Shown: piece after piece, positions 15,900-23,202 of the stretch
How positions within the stretch are numbered: the first letter of the stretch is position 1
Layout of the letters: each line of letters begins with the position of its first letter
From: a virus
Length of the DNA: 53,070 nt
Direction: 5' to 3' (one strand)
Virus record (IMG/VR): IMGVR_UViG_3300020034_000020
Coordinates: 1 to 53,070 of that record
Translations under genes and position numbers: made by a program
Notes under the pieces: model-generated
Database searches by the model: none
Seen by the model: only the letters and a program-made list of their open reading frames with translations
Told to the model about the DNA's origin: nothing

Positions 15900-16114
15900 A
15901 GGAGGTGTTTATAGTGTTTTAGGATAATCCTCCGCATCACCTGACCGGGGGTTATATAATCAAGGGCCGCTTCCGCAGAAATGATGTCAATCACTTGTTG
16001 CGTAAGTGCGGTTGAGACAGTGTGTAACATCTCGTCTCTGGGTATCGCTTTTCGTTTATGGCTCCGAATAATCGTGGAGCCGGCTGCTTCTGGGGCATCG
16101 AGCATTGGTTTCAT
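15890..16114 (-). CDS. Small regulator-like protein (possible ribbon-helix-helix)
   Basis: The protein has 74 aa from the ATG at 16114, which has AAGGGAG eight bases upstream, one of the few clear ribosome binding sites; a longer frame to 16198 lacks this. The sequence S-T-A-L-T-Q-Q-V-I-D-I-I-S-A-E and I-T-P-G-Q-V-M-R-R-I-I-L could form a small helical DNA-binding fold. It is the first gene of the replication/recombination operon and sits beside an operator-like palindrome, so an autoregulator is plausible. Confidence 0.5.
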   Translation of the reverse strand: MKPMLDAPEAAGSTIIRSHKRKAIPRDEMLHTVSTALTQQVIDIISAEAALDYITPGQVMRRIILKHYKHLLKG

Positions 16115-16223
16115 TAAAACTCCCTTCGCTTGCGTTCCCGCTGCCTTTTTAAAAGGCGCGTAATGTTTTATAGGTGAACAATCTGCCCTATATGGCAAAG
16201 TGAGGTCAAAAACTTATTTCTCG

Positions 16224-16245
16224 TATGTTTCCTATTTGAAACATA
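16224..16245. promoter_or_regulatory. Operator-like palindrome at the lysogeny switch
   Basis: TATGTTTC and GAAACATA are perfect 8-base inverted arms with a 6-base spacer. It is an AT-rich operator shape in a GC-rich genome, placed in the divergent region beside the first early gene. It is the best candidate binding site for a lysogeny repressor. Confidence 0.6.
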
Positions 16246-16480
16246 TGACAGTGAATAACACCCTATCCCCTTGGGAGCCAATATGACCATTCCCGCTGTC
16301 TGTTTAACACGCCCGCTGAAAATACTTTCAGAGGAGCTTTTTTCGCCCATCGGCTTTGCGTCGGTTTTTGCCGGACCCCCCTCGAGTCACCCCTTGTGCC
16401 GCCAAAGCCTGGCACGGAGCGGCACATGGAACTGGTTTACCAGGGAAGGGTGGGCGCTCCTAGAGTCCATTCTTTTCCCT

Positions 16481-16506
16481 GCTACAGAGGTAAATCCCTC
16501 TGTAGC
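16481..16506 (+). promoter_or_regulatory. Hairpin just upstream of the integrase
   Basis: GCTACAGAGG and CCTCTGTAGC are perfect 10-base arms around a 6-base loop, ending 32 bases before the integrase ATG. No T-run follows. It could be an operator, a translational hairpin or an integrase arm site. Confidence 0.5.
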
Positions 16507-16538
16507 TTTGTGCCAAAAAGTGCTAAAAAAGGACAGAA

Positions 16539-17801
16539 ATGAGCACTAAACCGGCACAGGATCTTGGAGGCAGTGGCACGGACATGGCACAGAGCGAAAG
16601 CAAGGCGACCATCGCACTTCGAAAAAAACTCCCTCGCGGAATAAGGATCGGGACCTGGGGGGGCACCGCGCACCAAGCAAAGCCTTACTTCGTCCGTTAT
16701 GGCCCCCAGCGGACCGTCCAATCCTTCGAGGTCGAGTCGACCCGCAATAAGTTCGCCGAGGACCTGACGCTCCAGGCGAAACAGTTAGGCTCACCCTCCC
16801 TTGGAGTGAACCATACCGAGATTAAGGAATGGTTGCTTATTAAAGCCCAGACGGGCGCGACGGCGGCCGAGCTCTTGGAGGCATGGCAGAAGCATAAGAG
16901 CCGGATGAACCTGACTCTGACGGTCTCCGAGGCGGTCGGGAAGTATCTCGCCCTCCGGCGAAACGAGGACATTGCGGAAAAGTCCACCACCTACCGGCAA
17001 ATGAAACGCCACCTTGTGGATTTCCTCGTGGCGACCCACGGCGAGCGGCTACTCATCGACGTCACCGCAGAAGACTTGCGGACGCTCCTCACTACGGTGA
17101 TGGACCGGGACGGCGAAAAACCGGCCGCCGCCGTCACCAAAAAGAGCTACCGAAAGAACTGGATGACGTTCTTCAATCGAGCCTGTGCCGAAAAATGGCT
17201 CGAAGTTAATCCCTGTGCCGAAGTTGTGCCCCCTAAGGTACACGCCAAGGAGAAGGAGCTCTTCTCGATCGAGAAGGTGTTCCACTTCCTCCAGGCCAAT
17301 ATTAACGAGCCGGTCTTGCCCCGCGTGGCCCTGGAAATGTGGGGCTTTATGCGGGCCTCCAGTGCCGCCCGAATCCTCGAGGAGCATGTCAACTTTGAGG
17401 AAAAGGGCCTGAAAATGCCCGGCAAGCAGCATAAGGGCGGCAAGTGGAAATTTCGTCAGGGGCATGCCGAGGTGCTTTGGGATTGGCTTGCCTTGGCAAC
17501 CGAGGAAACTTGGGCTCTCGACGAAAAGATGTACGCCGTTCGCAAAGCTCAGGCCTTTATCCGCGCGGGCTTTAAGCTCAAAAAACGGGCGTTCCACAAC
17601 ATCCTACGCCACTCCTGCATTAGCTATCACCTCGCAGCGCTCAAAGAAATGTCTCGTACCAGCTACCTGGCCCAACACTCCAGCCTAACCATGACTGAGG
17701 AATACGAGGGGGTTGCCACCGAAAAGGACGGCAAGCTCTGGGCAAAACTAACTCCGAAGGCCGTTTCAAACGGCTCGTTTGAACAGTTCATCACCTCATG
17801 A
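16539..17801 (+). CDS. int: Tyrosine integrase
   Basis: The protein has 420 aa. An N-terminal arm-binding part is followed by a core-binding helical domain (about 125-230) and a catalytic domain (about 240-410). Catalytic residues are visible: R272 in M-R-A-S-S, H353-x-x-x-R357-H358, H380 and the nucleophile Y389 in T-E-E-Y-E-G-V-A. It would integrate and excise the genome at an attachment site. The C-terminus (E-K-D-G-K-L-W-A-K-L-T-P) looks like integrases of Verrucomicrobiota. It is co-translated (ATGA) with a winged-helix gene. Confidence 0.85.
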   Translation: MSTKPAQDLGGSGTDMAQSESKATIALRKKLPRGIRIGTWGGTAHQAKPYFVRYGPQRTVQSFEVESTRNKFAEDLTLQAKQLGSPSLGVNHTEIKEWLLIKAQTGATAAELLEAWQKHKSRMNLTLTVSEAVGKYLALRRNEDIAEKSTTYRQMKRHLVDFLVATHGERLLIDVTAEDLRTLLTTVMDRDGEKPAAAVTKKSYRKNWMTFFNRACAEKWLEVNPCAEVVPPKVHAKEKELFSIEKVFHFLQANINEPVLPRVALEMWGFMRASSAARILEEHVNFEEKGLKMPGKQHKGGKWKFRQGHAEVLWDWLALATEETWALDEKMYAVRKAQAFIRAGFKLKKRAFHNILRHSCISYHLAALKEMSRTSYLAQHSSLTMTEEYEGVATEKDGKLWAKLTPKAVSNGSFEQFITS

Positions 17802-18205
17802 ATGAAATCACCTACCAAAAAACACTCGAAGAAACCCTAAGGGAGATCGCGGAACTCGAAGCGCGACTCGAGCGGCTCAAAAGAACCGCGAAGGCTCTCC
17901 GAGAACTGACGAAATGGCCCACCGGGGCGTCGCGTCTTATCCTCCCGCCGGACCTAAAGATAACTGGCAAACGGGCGCCAAAATACTTCATGGAGGACAC
18001 CCTCCTTAAGAAGATATTCAAGGACGGGCTTTGGCTCTCCAACGCGAACGTTCGCGAGGCGTTGAGGGAGATGGATTACCCGTTCCTTATCGACAATCAC
18101 CAGCTCCGCAAAACCCTCTCCCGCCTGCGAGTCGCCGGGCAGCTCCAGGTCAAACACGAGCGAGGGTATGCGTTTTTCTCACTACCCCCCAAGAAAAAGA
18201 ATTGA
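17798..18205 (+). CDS. Coiled-coil winged-helix protein co-transcribed with integrase
   Basis: The protein has 135 aa and overlaps the integrase stop by ATGA. Residues 5-40 form a coiled coil (L-E-E-T-L-R-E-I-A-E-L-E-A-R-L-E-R-L). The C-terminal half (L-S-N-A-N-V-R-E-A-L-R-E-M ... L-R-K-T-L-S-R-L-R-V-A-G-Q-L-Q-V) reads as a winged helix. It may help integration or act as a lysogeny regulator. No specific family recognised. Confidence 0.55.
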   Translation: MNEITYQKTLEETLREIAELEARLERLKRTAKALRELTKWPTGASRLILPPDLKITGKRAPKYFMEDTLLKKIFKDGLWLSNANVREALREMDYPFLIDNHQLRKTLSRLRVAGQLQVKHERGYAFFSLPPKKKN

Positions 18206-18211
18206 CCCCAC

Positions 18212-18229
18212 CCAAGGGTATACCCTTGG
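18212..18229 (+). promoter_or_regulatory. Late-type palindrome before the candidate large RNA
   Basis: CCAAGGGTATACCCTTGG is a perfect 18-base palindrome. It is the only copy of the late element that is followed by no coding start; the candidate structured RNA lies downstream. A terminator-like hairpin lies between the two. Confidence 0.6.
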
Positions 18230-18300
18230 CTTGGCTTGCTTCCGTGAGTAAGACGAGCAAGCTGAGCACACTTTTGAGGGGGTCTGCCCTTCGCCTTTGT

Positions 18301-18339
18301 ACCCGGTTTCCCTGCTTACTCCAGGGAGCCGGGTTTTTT
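18301..18339 (+). terminator. Rho-independent terminator after the integrase pair
   Basis: ACCCGG at 18301-18306 pairs with CCGGGT at 18329-18334. The helix continues through TCCCTG/CAGGGA with a one-base bulge, and six T follow. It would end the integrase transcript. Confidence 0.75.
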
Positions 18340-19340
18340 CACGCCCGGATAACAGGTGAAAGATCCTGCCCCCGAGGCCTTGGCTTTCGCGGGAGAGTTT
18401 AGAACGGTGTCCGCGCTGTCGAACAGCAGGGCGGCACTGATGAGCATCGGCGTTGAAGGAAACGCATCTCTCCTACTTGTAGGTGCCCAAGCGAACGGAA
18501 CCTATCAGTGCCTCGGTCAACGAACCGACGCTGAACGACAACGACGACATTGGCGCCAGGCTAGAGGCCGAGCCACCGCAAGTGAAAACTCGGAGCCGGA
18601 ATCAAGCCCGGCATGCTCTTCAGTGCTGCCCGTAGGGCGGCACTGATGGACGAGAAATACCTCAAAGGTTAGGCGCTGCGGATTCTTGATGATAACGGAC
18701 TACGGTTGGAAATCCTGCCCCGTCGCTGAGACCTGGGTGCTAAAGTTTCGCGCAATCCTATAGGCCGAGATTGCCGTCCATCAGTGCTTCCCAACTCCAA
18801 GCGGGCTGAAATCTGTCTGGCCGCAAGGCCGTGAGGACCGTAGCAAGCTTTTGGTTTTCTAGCTTAACCAGCAGAGCGCTGGGGAGGCCTCCATAAAACG
18901 AGCTCCAGAGATCCGGGTTCAAGTCCCGGGGAAACCGCAAAGCACCCCCTGAAACGTGGACACGCCGTGAGGGTCTGAGCTACGGTCAAAAAGTATACCG
19001 GAAACCTCGCCTCTCTGTTATGCAAAGTTTCTTGATGCCCTCACCCGTTACTGGGTGAGGAGTACCCGTTTGCCTACATCTGTCAGCAAAGTATTCATGA
19101 AGACAGGCGCTCGTTGGCGCCGGAAAGACGATCGCTCAACAGTTAATCTATGACCCTCCAAACCAACCCCGTTAAAGAGTATCGCATTTGGTGCACTACC
19201 GACGAGTGCCTAAGCAATCGCGATTCGTTGTGCTTCCGGAGTCATGGTCTTAAATTAATCCAGGCGCCTCGCAGGTTTCCACCGAAACGCGGGACCACTA
19301 CGCAAGGCGCCCGAACCCGTATTCGAATGGTGGGCACACT
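18340..19340 (+). ncRNA. Candidate large structured non-coding RNA
   Basis: About 1 kb without a convincing gene, between convergent genes. It is dense in potential helices: 18416/18426 (CTGT/ACAG), 18433-18441 with 18504-18512, 18568-18593, 18595-18612, an 11-bp hairpin at 18621-18645, 18640-18650 with 18777-18787 (11 bp), 18752/18774, a GCAA tetraloop helix at 18819-18830, a tRNA-shaped element, an 8-bp hairpin at 19039-19060, 19106-19121, 19263-19311 with GTTTC/GAAAC inside. A 15-base repeat (18428-18442, 18634-18648) can pair with alternative partners. Size, phage setting and a tRNA-like part recall GOLLD and ROOL RNAs. Identity, ends and strand are unproven. Confidence 0.5.
18853..18937 (+). 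tRNA. tRNA-shaped element with abnormal anticodon loop
   Basis: Acceptor GGTTTTC (18853-18859) pairs with GGAAACC (18930-18936). TA and a D-arm GCTT/GAGC follow. A T-arm CCGGG-TTCAAGT-CCCGG lies at 18913-18929. The anticodon stem CTGGG/TCCAG (18879-18883, 18904-18908) closes a 20-base loop instead of 7, and no U33-type anticodon is evident. CCA is not encoded. It is therefore a tRNA-like domain of a larger RNA, a degenerate tRNA, or an attachment-site tRNA copy, rather than a normal decoder. Confidence 0.4.
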
Positions 19341-19351
19341 TAGTGTATTTC

Positions 19352-19753
19352 CTACACTGTCAAGCCAGGGAGCTTAATGAGAGCGTCCTCGCAACCCGGT
19401 TCTTTACTGGGCCTGTAACCGCGTTTTTCGATGAGGTGGCGCCAGAGCCCCGTGTTCCAAATGCTCCCGACGACCATAGGGAGGCCTGCTTGATGCGCAG
19501 TCTCTTCCAGAATAGTCATGAGCAAAGGAAACTGCCCGTTTCCAGGTGTGTCGTTACAAATCGCAACTACCGTCAGGGCTTTGATTGTAGGGCTAAAACA
19601 GAGAATGCCGTGTAACGTCACGAACCGATATCTCAGGATTTCGGGGTCGAGTTCCCCGATTGTGGGCTGGGCGAGGATCTCCGTTTGCCACGGCGAAAGA
19701 CGAAGCCCGTTCTTCATTAAAGCCGCTCGTAGATCAATGGGGAAGCGGATCAT
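19352..19753 (-). CDS. GNAT-like acetyltransferase
   Basis: The protein has 133 aa; the ATG at 19753 overlaps the upstream stop. After a beta strand (A-L-T-V-V-A-I-C-N-D) comes G-N-G-Q-F-P-L-L-M-T-I-L-E-E-T-A, in the place of the GNAT acyl-CoA loop and helix. V-V-G-S-I-W-N-T-G-L-W-R-H-L-I-E-K-R-G-Y-R matches the GNAT C-terminal strand-helix. Sequence before this is less typical. It is last in the operon. Substrate unknown. Confidence 0.5.
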   Translation of the reverse strand: MIRFPIDLRAALMKNGLRLSPWQTEILAQPTIGELDPEILRYRFVTLHGILCFSPTIKALTVVAICNDTPGNGQFPLLMTILEETAHQAGLPMVVGSIWNTGLWRHLIEKRGYRPSKEPGCEDALIKLPGLTV

Positions 19754-20025
19754 TTCCCCTTTTCGGCCTCCACCTTCGCCTCGTGAATCTTCTTTAGGAT
19801 CGTAGCGCACGCATCATGGAGCCCGATGAGTTCGCGCAGCGTGAGCTCGTAGGCGTGGCCTTGCAGCGTAAATAGGTGGACGTTTAATTTGATGATAGGC
19901 TCCTCGGTAAGATCGACCTTGCCGTCTTCGCCCCGGGCATAAAGGACCCCGAGCGCAAACGCAGCGAGTTCGTCGCCGGGGATTTCGAGCGGGCCTTCCG
20001 GTTTTTGTTTGGTTTCGTCTCTCAT
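19750..20025 (-). CDS. Small early protein, paralogue A
   Basis: The protein has 91 aa and overlaps both neighbours by 4 bases. The C-terminal half (Y-E-L-T-L-R-E-L-I-G-L-H-D-A-C-A-T-I-L-K-K-I) resembles the same part of the next gene upstream (H-E-L-T-I-G-E-T-L-E-L-K-E-L-F-H-K-V-L), so the two look like a tandem duplication. No family recognised. Confidence 0.6.
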   Translation of the reverse strand: MRDETKQKPEGPLEIPGDELAAFALGVLYARGEDGKVDLTEEPIIKLNVHLFTLQGHAYELTLRELIGLHDACATILKKIHEAKVEAEKGK

Positions 20026-20294
20026 GTTTCGTCCTCTCCTTTCTTTGCTGCGATATCGTTGAGTTCCGAAAGCACCTTGTGAAAGAGTTCCTTAAGTTCC
20101 AGGGTTTCGCCTATCGTGAGCTCATGGGTGATCATTTCGCCGCTCTCCTGAACGAAGCTCACGAGCACCCGGGTACTCCGTGAAAGCTCCTTGGTCGTGG
20201 CGTCGACCATAACATTACAAGTCACCCCGAAAGAGGCGATATCGCCGCTCTTGATGAGCGTGTGCCGGTCGTCTTTGGCGGTGTTGTCTCTCAT
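20022..20294 (-). CDS. Small early protein, paralogue B
   Basis: The protein has 90 aa. A beta-rich N-terminal part (V-T-C-N-V-M-V-D-A ... R-V-L-V-S-F-V-Q-E-S) is followed by the E-L-T-I-G-E helical tail shared with the 19750 gene. Overlapping starts and stops place it in one translationally coupled operon. Function unknown. Confidence 0.6.
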   Translation of the reverse strand: MRDNTAKDDRHTLIKSGDIASFGVTCNVMVDATTKELSRSTRVLVSFVQESGEMITHELTIGETLELKELFHKVLSELNDIAAKKGEDET

Positions 20295-20530
20295 GGTTTT
20301 GGGGCGTTATAGTCGATGATAATTTTCTCCATCCTCAAAGCATTGCTCTCGGCCTGTGCCTTCATGTCGAGGCAAAGCTTTGCCATCGCCGCGTTCTTCT
20401 CGACTTCGGTAAAAATGATTTCTGACAGCTTATACATACTCGCCATCTCCCTGGCGTCGTCTCTCCACTTAAGGATCAATTTGAGGGTCTTTTCTCGCAG
20501 GTCGTTATCCGTCGTTTTGTTTTCGGTCAT
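20291..20530 (-). CDS. Small helical early protein
   Basis: The protein has 79 aa and is almost entirely helical and charged (L-K-L-I-L-K-W-R-D-D-A-R-E-M-A-S-M-Y-K-L). It overlaps neighbours by 4 bases at each end. No family recognised. Confidence 0.55.
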   Translation of the reverse strand: MTENKTTDNDLREKTLKLILKWRDDAREMASMYKLSEIIFTEVEKNAAMAKLCLDMKAQAESNALRMEKIIIDYNAPKP

Positions 20531-20784
20531 AGGTGGGTTATTCCTTCGGGCGTGATGACGCTGAGTGTTTCCATGGTCGAAAAGCGCCGCACTTCGATCT
20601 TCATGCCGCTCTCTTTCGAGATGCCCTCAGCGATCGGGAAATAGTCTTTAAGGCGCTTCACGTCGGCCGCGACCATCGGCCAAAAGGTTCCACTTGGGCC
20701 GCGAAATCCGCAAACGCCTTCTTCGCCATTTTTGTCTTGCGAGACGAAGGCCCAGAGCTCGGTGATTTTGAAAGGCTCGTTCAT
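20527..20784 (-). CDS. Hypothetical early protein
   Basis: The protein has 85 aa, mixed alpha/beta, with E-L-W-A-F-V-S-Q-D-K-N-G-E-E-G-V-C-G-F near the N-terminus. This pattern occurs in small phage proteins of unknown role. Four-base overlaps on both sides. Confidence 0.55.
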   Translation of the reverse strand: MNEPFKITELWAFVSQDKNGEEGVCGFRGPSGTFWPMVAADVKRLKDYFPIAEGISKESGMKIEVRRFSTMETLSVITPEGITHL

Positions 20785-21191
20785 TTTGTATGCGATGTTT
20801 CACTACCTTTCCACTTCTCCATAACGCGCTCTTGCGCGGCGAAGATTCGCTCTAATTCCTGGCGTGCTTCCTCGGCCGCGCCGGGGTTCCCATCCTGAAG
20901 GGCTTTGATTTGGCGCGTCATGATGGCGTCGATTTGCATCGTCAGGGCGACAAGCTCCAAGCGGCATTGCTTTTCTATTATTTCGGCCTGGGCGTCCCTT
21001 TTTAGAATCGCGTTCACCCTGAGCGCGTAGCGGACGCTCTGGCCGATGCAAAGCCCGATAAAAATAAGCGTGAGCGACGTGCCCCACGGCTCCGGGTAGC
21101 GCGGCAGAATAAGACTCACGGGCATAAGGACGAGAATCGGCCAGCGCCCCAGCGTGCCGCGAACCTGCTTCAGAGCGCTAGCCCAGGTCAT
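20781..21191 (-). CDS. Membrane protein with coiled-coil tail
   Basis: The protein has 136 aa. Two hydrophobic segments (about 17-30 and 40-53, the second T-L-I-F-I-G-L-C-I-G) suggest a membrane hairpin. A long charged helix follows (about 60-125). It is an early gene, so a holin role is less likely than host-envelope modification or superinfection exclusion; this is speculation from topology. Confidence 0.55.
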   Translation of the reverse strand: MTWASALKQVRGTLGRWPILVLMPVSLILPRYPEPWGTSLTLIFIGLCIGQSVRYALRVNAILKRDAQAEIIEKQCRLELVALTMQIDAIMTRQIKALQDGNPGAAEEARQELERIFAAQERVMEKWKGSETSHTK

Positions 21192-21817
21192 ACCCCAGCC
21201 TCCGCAAACTCCGCTATAAAGTCATGCCCGGCCGCGCTGCGCTCGGTCTTCCCGAGGAGAATATGGCCGAGCCAGACCCCGAGATAATCCACTTGGTAGA
21301 GATAACGCGAAGCGCCGTCGGCAAGAAGGGAGACCGCATTCGCCTCCACTTGCGCTTGCTCCTGAGTGGACATATAGATTTGCGACGGCCGCTCAGTGTC
21401 GACCCGGCATTTGCGGGGAGCTCCGATTGCATTGTGAAAGCGGCAGCTTGTGGGCCGACCGGCATATAGTGAACAAAGACCTTTCTCTAAAATCGGGCAC
21501 CATAGGTTTTCGGCGCGGTAGTTGAGAATGTAATCAAAACCCGTTCCTTTTCTTGGCATAGGCATTTGGTCGAGTCCACTGGCGAGAAAGTTATCCCACC
21601 AAATTCTCGTTTTCTCGGTCACACGGTCCCGGTGCGCTGGATCGGTCAAGGAGTCGACTAGGTGTTGAGCCTCTTCCCGGAGTGCTTGAACGGGCTCCTT
21701 GCAGCAATGGAAGCAACCTAGGTGACAGGTGACGGGGCCACCTTGGGCGGCGGACTTACGCACCGATTGTTTTATAAAGCGGTCGACGTAAGCGAATGAT
21801 TTTTCAATCGAGGTCAT
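21188..21817 (-). CDS. YkgJ-family cysteine cluster protein
   Basis: The protein has 209 aa. C-H-L-G-C-F-H-C-C near residues 31-39 and C-P-I-L-E-K-G-L-C-S-L-Y-A-G-R-P-T-S-C-R further on give the CxxxCxxC ... C..RP..CR pattern of YkgJ-type proteins, thought to bind zinc or an iron-sulfur cluster. The biochemical role of the family is not established. It sits in an operon of otherwise unknown genes. Confidence 0.7.
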   Translation of the reverse strand: MTSIEKSFAYVDRFIKQSVRKSAAQGGPVTCHLGCFHCCKEPVQALREEAQHLVDSLTDPAHRDRVTEKTRIWWDNFLASGLDQMPMPRKGTGFDYILNYRAENLWCPILEKGLCSLYAGRPTSCRFHNAIGAPRKCRVDTERPSQIYMSTQEQAQVEANAVSLLADGASRYLYQVDYLGVWLGHILLGKTERSAAGHDFIAEFAEAGV

Positions 21818-22035
21818 ATCCAGGTCTCCACAAGGGTAGGATGATCGCCGGGCATAGGGAACATCGGGAAAAGCCCATCCGGAAGAAACTGGCGAACGAG
21901 TTCCAGGGTCTCGGCGGCATAGGCTTCATCCGTTGGCGTCTCGCCATCGAAGCGCCGCAAAATGAATTTGCCGGGCGCGTCCGCTGGATTCTTAAAGACG
22001 GCCCAGACCTGCAAATTGTCGTGCTCGCCGCTCAT
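21814..22035 (-). CDS. Small early protein
   Basis: The protein has 73 aa. V-W-A-V-F-K-N-P-A-D-A-P-G-K-F-I-L-R-R-F recalls small phage proteins that describe nothing known. It overlaps both neighbours by 4 bases. No function can be given. Confidence 0.55.
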   Translation of the reverse strand: MSGEHDNLQVWAVFKNPADAPGKFILRRFDGETPTDEAYAAETLELVRQFLPDGLFPMFPMPGDHPTLVETWI

Positions 22036-22223
22036 GCCTCGTCCTTCTTTGGCGTGATGCGCACCATGTATCTATGGAGAGCTAGAAGCGTGTACGGCTC
22101 CAGCGCGATGGCTTCCGACTCGCGCACGCCGTTACTCGTCCAAATCCAGATTTGAAACCCGTCGAAGCCGCAATAGACGCCGTCACCTAAATAGTCTTTT
22201 TCTTTGAGGTCTTCTATGTTCAC
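22032..22223 (-). CDS. Small early protein
   Basis: The protein has 63 aa, with a beta-rich core (Y-C-G-F-D-G-F-Q-I-W-I-W-T-S) and a helical end (L-E-P-Y-T-L-L-A-L-H-R-Y-M). Coupled to both neighbours by 4-base overlaps. No family recognised. Confidence 0.55.
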   Translation of the reverse strand: MNIEDLKEKDYLGDGVYCGFDGFQIWIWTSNGVRESEAIALEPYTLLALHRYMVRITPKKDEA

Positions 22224-22534
22224 AGGTATTTTTTCAAGTGCTTGACGAATTGCGCGTCGGCCACCTGGCGGACTTGTCCTAAGACGATATTCGCCATGGG
22301 GCTAGTTCCGTTGCGAAAATCCGAGCGGCTCGCGTGGTTCTCCGTCGTCAGCCCTGCTTTCTTTAGGCGATAGGTGACTTGGGAGGGGCTAAGATCGGTC
22401 CTCTCGCAGATATAACGCGTGGAGAAGCCAAGGGAGGCCAGGAGGACGCACGTGTGGTCGTCGACGTCGTCCCAGAAATCAACCCGCCGATGCGCGACCG
22501 GCGCGCCGTTGCCATTACTTTGAGCGTTACTCAT
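22220..22534 (-). CDS. Helix-turn-helix early protein
   Basis: The protein has 104 aa. L-G-F-S-T-R-Y-I-C-E-R-T-D-L-S-P-S-Q-V-T (about 34-53) reads as a resolvase-type helix-turn-helix. It is directly downstream of another gene with the same kind of motif. A regulator or a DNA-organising role is plausible. Confidence 0.6.
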   Translation of the reverse strand: MSNAQSNGNGAPVAHRRVDFWDDVDDHTCVLLASLGFSTRYICERTDLSPSQVTYRLKKAGLTTENHASRSDFRNGTSPMANIVLGQVRQVADAQFVKHLKKYL

Positions 22535-23067
22535 GCGGCGGCCTCCGTTCCGGGCTTAGGCTTTTTATAAATAATCGGGCCGACTGTGCCGATTTTAAAA
22601 CCCATCGACTGGGCAATATGCGCAATGCTTTCGCCTGCGGCTTTGCGGCGGCGCATCTCATCGCGTTGCGCGGGCGTAATTGTCCCGGAGGGTAGCGCCT
22701 CACGCTTCAGTTTGGGTTTTGGTAGAGCGGTGCGCACCGCGTTTGCTTTCATGGTGGCCTTGGTTAGCGCGGCTCTCATGTGCTCCGCTTCCACCTTCTT
22801 GCGATGTTGGTAAATGGCGGTTTCGGAAAGGCCCATTTCCGCCATAATCTCTTTGATTTTTCGGCCCTGGGCTCGCCCCTCGTTCACCCGCCGGACAATC
22901 TCCGCGGAAGAGAGTTTAGGCTTTTTGGTTTTTGGCTCCGGTTCGCGTTCCCGCTCGGGGGGCCTGGGGATTTGCGGCATCGTCAGTTCCAGGGCGCGAG
23001 CAATCACGCCGATATTACAGCCGCACTGAGGGCAAAATGAAATGCCCGTTTGGATTGGTTTATTCAT
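22531..23067 (-). CDS. Zinc-ribbon protein with two helix-turn-helix motifs
   Basis: The protein has 178 aa from the ATG at 23067; a longer frame to 23178 crosses the control region. It has an N-terminal C-P-Q-C-G-C, then I-K-E-I-M-A-E-M-G-L-S-E-T-A-I-Y-Q-H-R and, near the end, S-I-A-H-I-A-Q-S-M-G-F-K-I-G-T-V. Both repeat the resolvase/Hin helix-turn-helix pattern. As first gene after a terminator and beside a perfect palindrome (23143-23163), it may regulate its own operon. Confidence 0.6.
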   Translation of the reverse strand: MNKPIQTGISFCPQCGCNIGVIARALELTMPQIPRPPEREREPEPKTKKPKLSSAEIVRRVNEGRAQGRKIKEIMAEMGLSETAIYQHRKKVEAEHMRAALTKATMKANAVRTALPKPKLKREALPSGTITPAQRDEMRRRKAAGESIAHIAQSMGFKIGTVGPIIYKKPKPGTEAAA

Positions 23068-23142
23068 GAGGGAAAAATGTATTCCGAGGGGCACCCCTTT
23101 AAACCCTCTCCCGGGTCTTTCATGGTCAAGGGCATACCTTAT

Positions 23143-23163
23143 TGTTCCGTTGTAAACGGAACA
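23143..23163. promoter_or_regulatory. Operator-like perfect palindrome
   Basis: TGTTCCGTT and AACGGAACA are exact 9-base arms separated by GTA. The site lies between a minus-strand terminator and the first gene of the next minus operon, where a promoter is expected. AAAGGGGTGCCCCT stands nearer the start codon at about 23088-23101. Confidence 0.6.
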
Positions 23164-23202
23164 CCTTAGCGTGTTCAATCCCTAATTTGGCACAGAGGGC
23201 AC

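Larger units (their letters stand above)
16115..16538. promoter_or_regulatory. Divergent control region between early operon and integrase
   Basis: These 424 bases separate the minus-strand early operon from the plus-strand integrase. They contain the operator-like palindrome at 16224-16245, a 15-base element at 16257-16271 that recurs at 26811-26825, an arm pair GTGCCGC/GCGGCAC near 16396-16435 and a strong hairpin at 16481-16506. TTGACC near 16206 on the minus strand could be a -35 box. No convincing gene is present; an 88-codon plus frame from 16283 looks non-coding. Confidence 0.55.

Noticed and set aside
16271-16549. 92-codon plus frame before the integrase
   Set aside because: Spans operator elements and hairpin, overlaps the integrase start, no protein-like motif.
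18436-18466. CTGATGA ... GGAAAC resembling a hammerhead ribozyme core
   Set aside because: No proper stem II between the two core parts, no CGAAA context, and no partner strands for stems I and III.
18340-19340. tmRNA or RNase P RNA
   Set aside because: The tRNA-like part is internal, no tag frame was seen, and conserved RNase P core sequences are absent.
19150-19377. 75-codon plus frame in the candidate RNA
   Set aside because: No ribosome binding site, crosses several hairpins and the end of the convergent gene.
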